Below are positions 4,691 through 5,113 of a DNA stretch of 5,113 nucleotides, one piece after another. Numbering within the stretch: position 1 is the first letter of the stretch; every line of letters starts with the position of its first letter. The DNA is from an uncultured Ruminococcus sp. (GTDB taxonomy: Bacteria; Bacillota; Clostridia; UBA1212; UBA1255): NCBI GenBank assembly GCA_902782885.1, contig CACZOW010000282.1:1-5113 (forward strand). Direction: 5' to 3'. The notes under the pieces are model-generated. The model searched no databases. It saw only the letters and a program-made list of their open reading frames with translations, and had not been told where the DNA came from. Both the position numbers and the translations under genes were made by a program.

Positions 4691-5113
4691 AGGCGGGCGC
4701 CTTCTCTGGATATGCAGCCGGTTGTATTTTCGCGCCCGTCTAAAAAAATCTCAAAAGCTGCCTGTTTTTTAGACACGGGCGCCTTCTCTGGATATGCAGC
4801 TGGTTATATTTTCGCGCCGGTCTAAAAAAATCTCAAAAGCTGCCTGTTTTTTAGACACGGGCGCCTTCTCTGAGTTCGAAATAAGCGAGAGCCGGACGCT
4901 CCGTCTAACAAAATCGTTAAAATCGCCTGTTTTGTTAGACGCGGGCGTCTTCTCTAAGTTAAAAATGAGCGAGAATCAACCGCTCCGTCTAAAAAATTCG
5001 TTAAAATCGCCTGATTTTTTAGACGCGGGCGCCATCCCCGAGTTTAAAATGAGCGAGAGCCGGTCATCCCGTCTAACAAAATCGTTAAAATCGCCTGTTT
5101 TGTTAGACGCAGG
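4691..5113. repeat. Tandem array of 82-84 bp hairpin-containing repeats (continues past window)
   Basis: At least five units of 82, 83, 84 and 84 bp spacing. Each has an inverted repeat: 4738-4774, 4820-4856, 4903-4940, 4987-5024 and 5071-5108. Copies 3 and 5 have arms GTCTAACAAAA / TTTTGTTAGAC, and copy 4 has GTCTAAAAAAT / ATTTTTTAGAC, all 11 bp perfect. Copies 1 and 2 have GTCTAAAAAA / TTTTTTAGAC, 10 bp perfect. The loop TCGTTAAAATCGCCTG is identical in copies 3-5; copies 1-2 have a related 17-nt loop also ending GCCTG. The 45-46 bp linkers begin [A/G]CGGGCG[C/T]C and fall into two types: one with GGATATGCAGC (before copies 1 and 2), the other with AGCGAGA (before 3-5). The base differences in the arms are matched on both sides, so pairing is preserved. 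No gene, terminator T-run or known element was recognised. This block and the 23-bp array account for the gene-free 4550-5113 stretch. Confidence 0.9.
4695..4858. repeat. Recent 82-bp tandem duplication within the hairpin array
   Basis: Bases 4695-4776 and 4777-4858 are the same 82-bp unit with three differences by direct reading (C/T in GCAGCYGG, G/A in GGTTRTAT, and C/G just before GTCTAA). This pair is far more alike than other neighbouring units, indicating a young duplication of the GGATATGCAGC subtype at the promoter-proximal end of the array. Confidence 0.88.

Noticed and set aside
4558..4776. 72-residue minus-strand reading frame across the 23-bp repeats
   Set aside because: The 23-bp period rotates through all three frames, giving alternating FTQ / HLP / IYS patterns. 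No ribosome-binding site or family resemblance was seen, and it runs into the hairpin array.
4903..5108. Integron attC sites: GTCTAAC...GTTAGAC fits the RYYYAAC / GTTRRRY core boxes in hairpin copies 3 and 5
   Set aside because: The other three copies have GTCTAAA...TTTAGAC and break the essential AAC/GTT. The 38-bp element is shorter than known attC sites, has no room for L boxes or a central spacer, and no cassette gene lies between the 84-bp units. The resemblance is probably coincidental, though unseen flanking DNA could change this.
4738..5108. Rho-independent terminators in the hairpins
   Set aside because: The T and A runs lie inside the stem rather than after a GC-rich stem, and the stems are AT-rich. 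Neither strand shows the stem-then-T-run order.
4691..5113. CRISPR array
   Set aside because: The would-be spacers (linkers) are themselves similar from unit to unit, the repeat is the hairpin plus linker, and there are no cas genes. The 23-bp array has too short a conserved part and spacers of only 12 bp.

Overview
The window looks like chromosomal DNA from a fairly GC-rich, uncultured-type member of the Firmicutes (class Clostridia). The basis is the AddA-type helicase-nuclease, a DUF624/YesL-like membrane protein, a DUF4846 protein, strong GGAGG ribosome-binding sites and a textbook sigma-A promoter. The genus cannot be read from the sequence.

All recognisable genes lie on the minus strand and read leftward from a promoter at about 4493-4521 (TTGCAA, 17 bp, TATAAT, with an extended TG). 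In transcription order they are: a six-pass DUF624-like membrane protein with a GTG start and an acidic tail (4396-3317); a membrane-anchored extracytoplasmic DUF4846 protein (3276-2203); a small single-pass anchored protein of unknown function (2206-1562, overlapping the DUF4846 gene by ATGA); a NagB/6-phosphogluconolactonase-fold protein whose usual catalytic motifs are substituted (1577-840, overlapping the previous gene by 16 bp); and the first 262 codons of addA (786 down to the window edge). Gaps of 53 bp or less and the overlaps suggest one transcription unit. Its first three products act at the membrane, the fourth probably binds a sugar phosphate, and the last is a DNA-repair enzyme. 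No functional link between these activities is obvious, and addB is not at its usual place upstream of addA.

The right-hand ~550 bp (4550-5113) carry no credible gene. They hold two different tandem-repeat arrays placed back to back. The first has five copies of a 23-bp direct repeat with a TGGGTAAATGT core (4566-4680), starting about 45 bp upstream of the -35 box. The second has at least five 82-84 bp units (about 4691 to the window end), each with a perfect 10-11 bp inverted repeat around a conserved 16-17 nt loop. Stem sequences differ between copies but stay complementary, so the dyad or hairpin itself appears to be under selection. This repeat block is the least explained part of the window.
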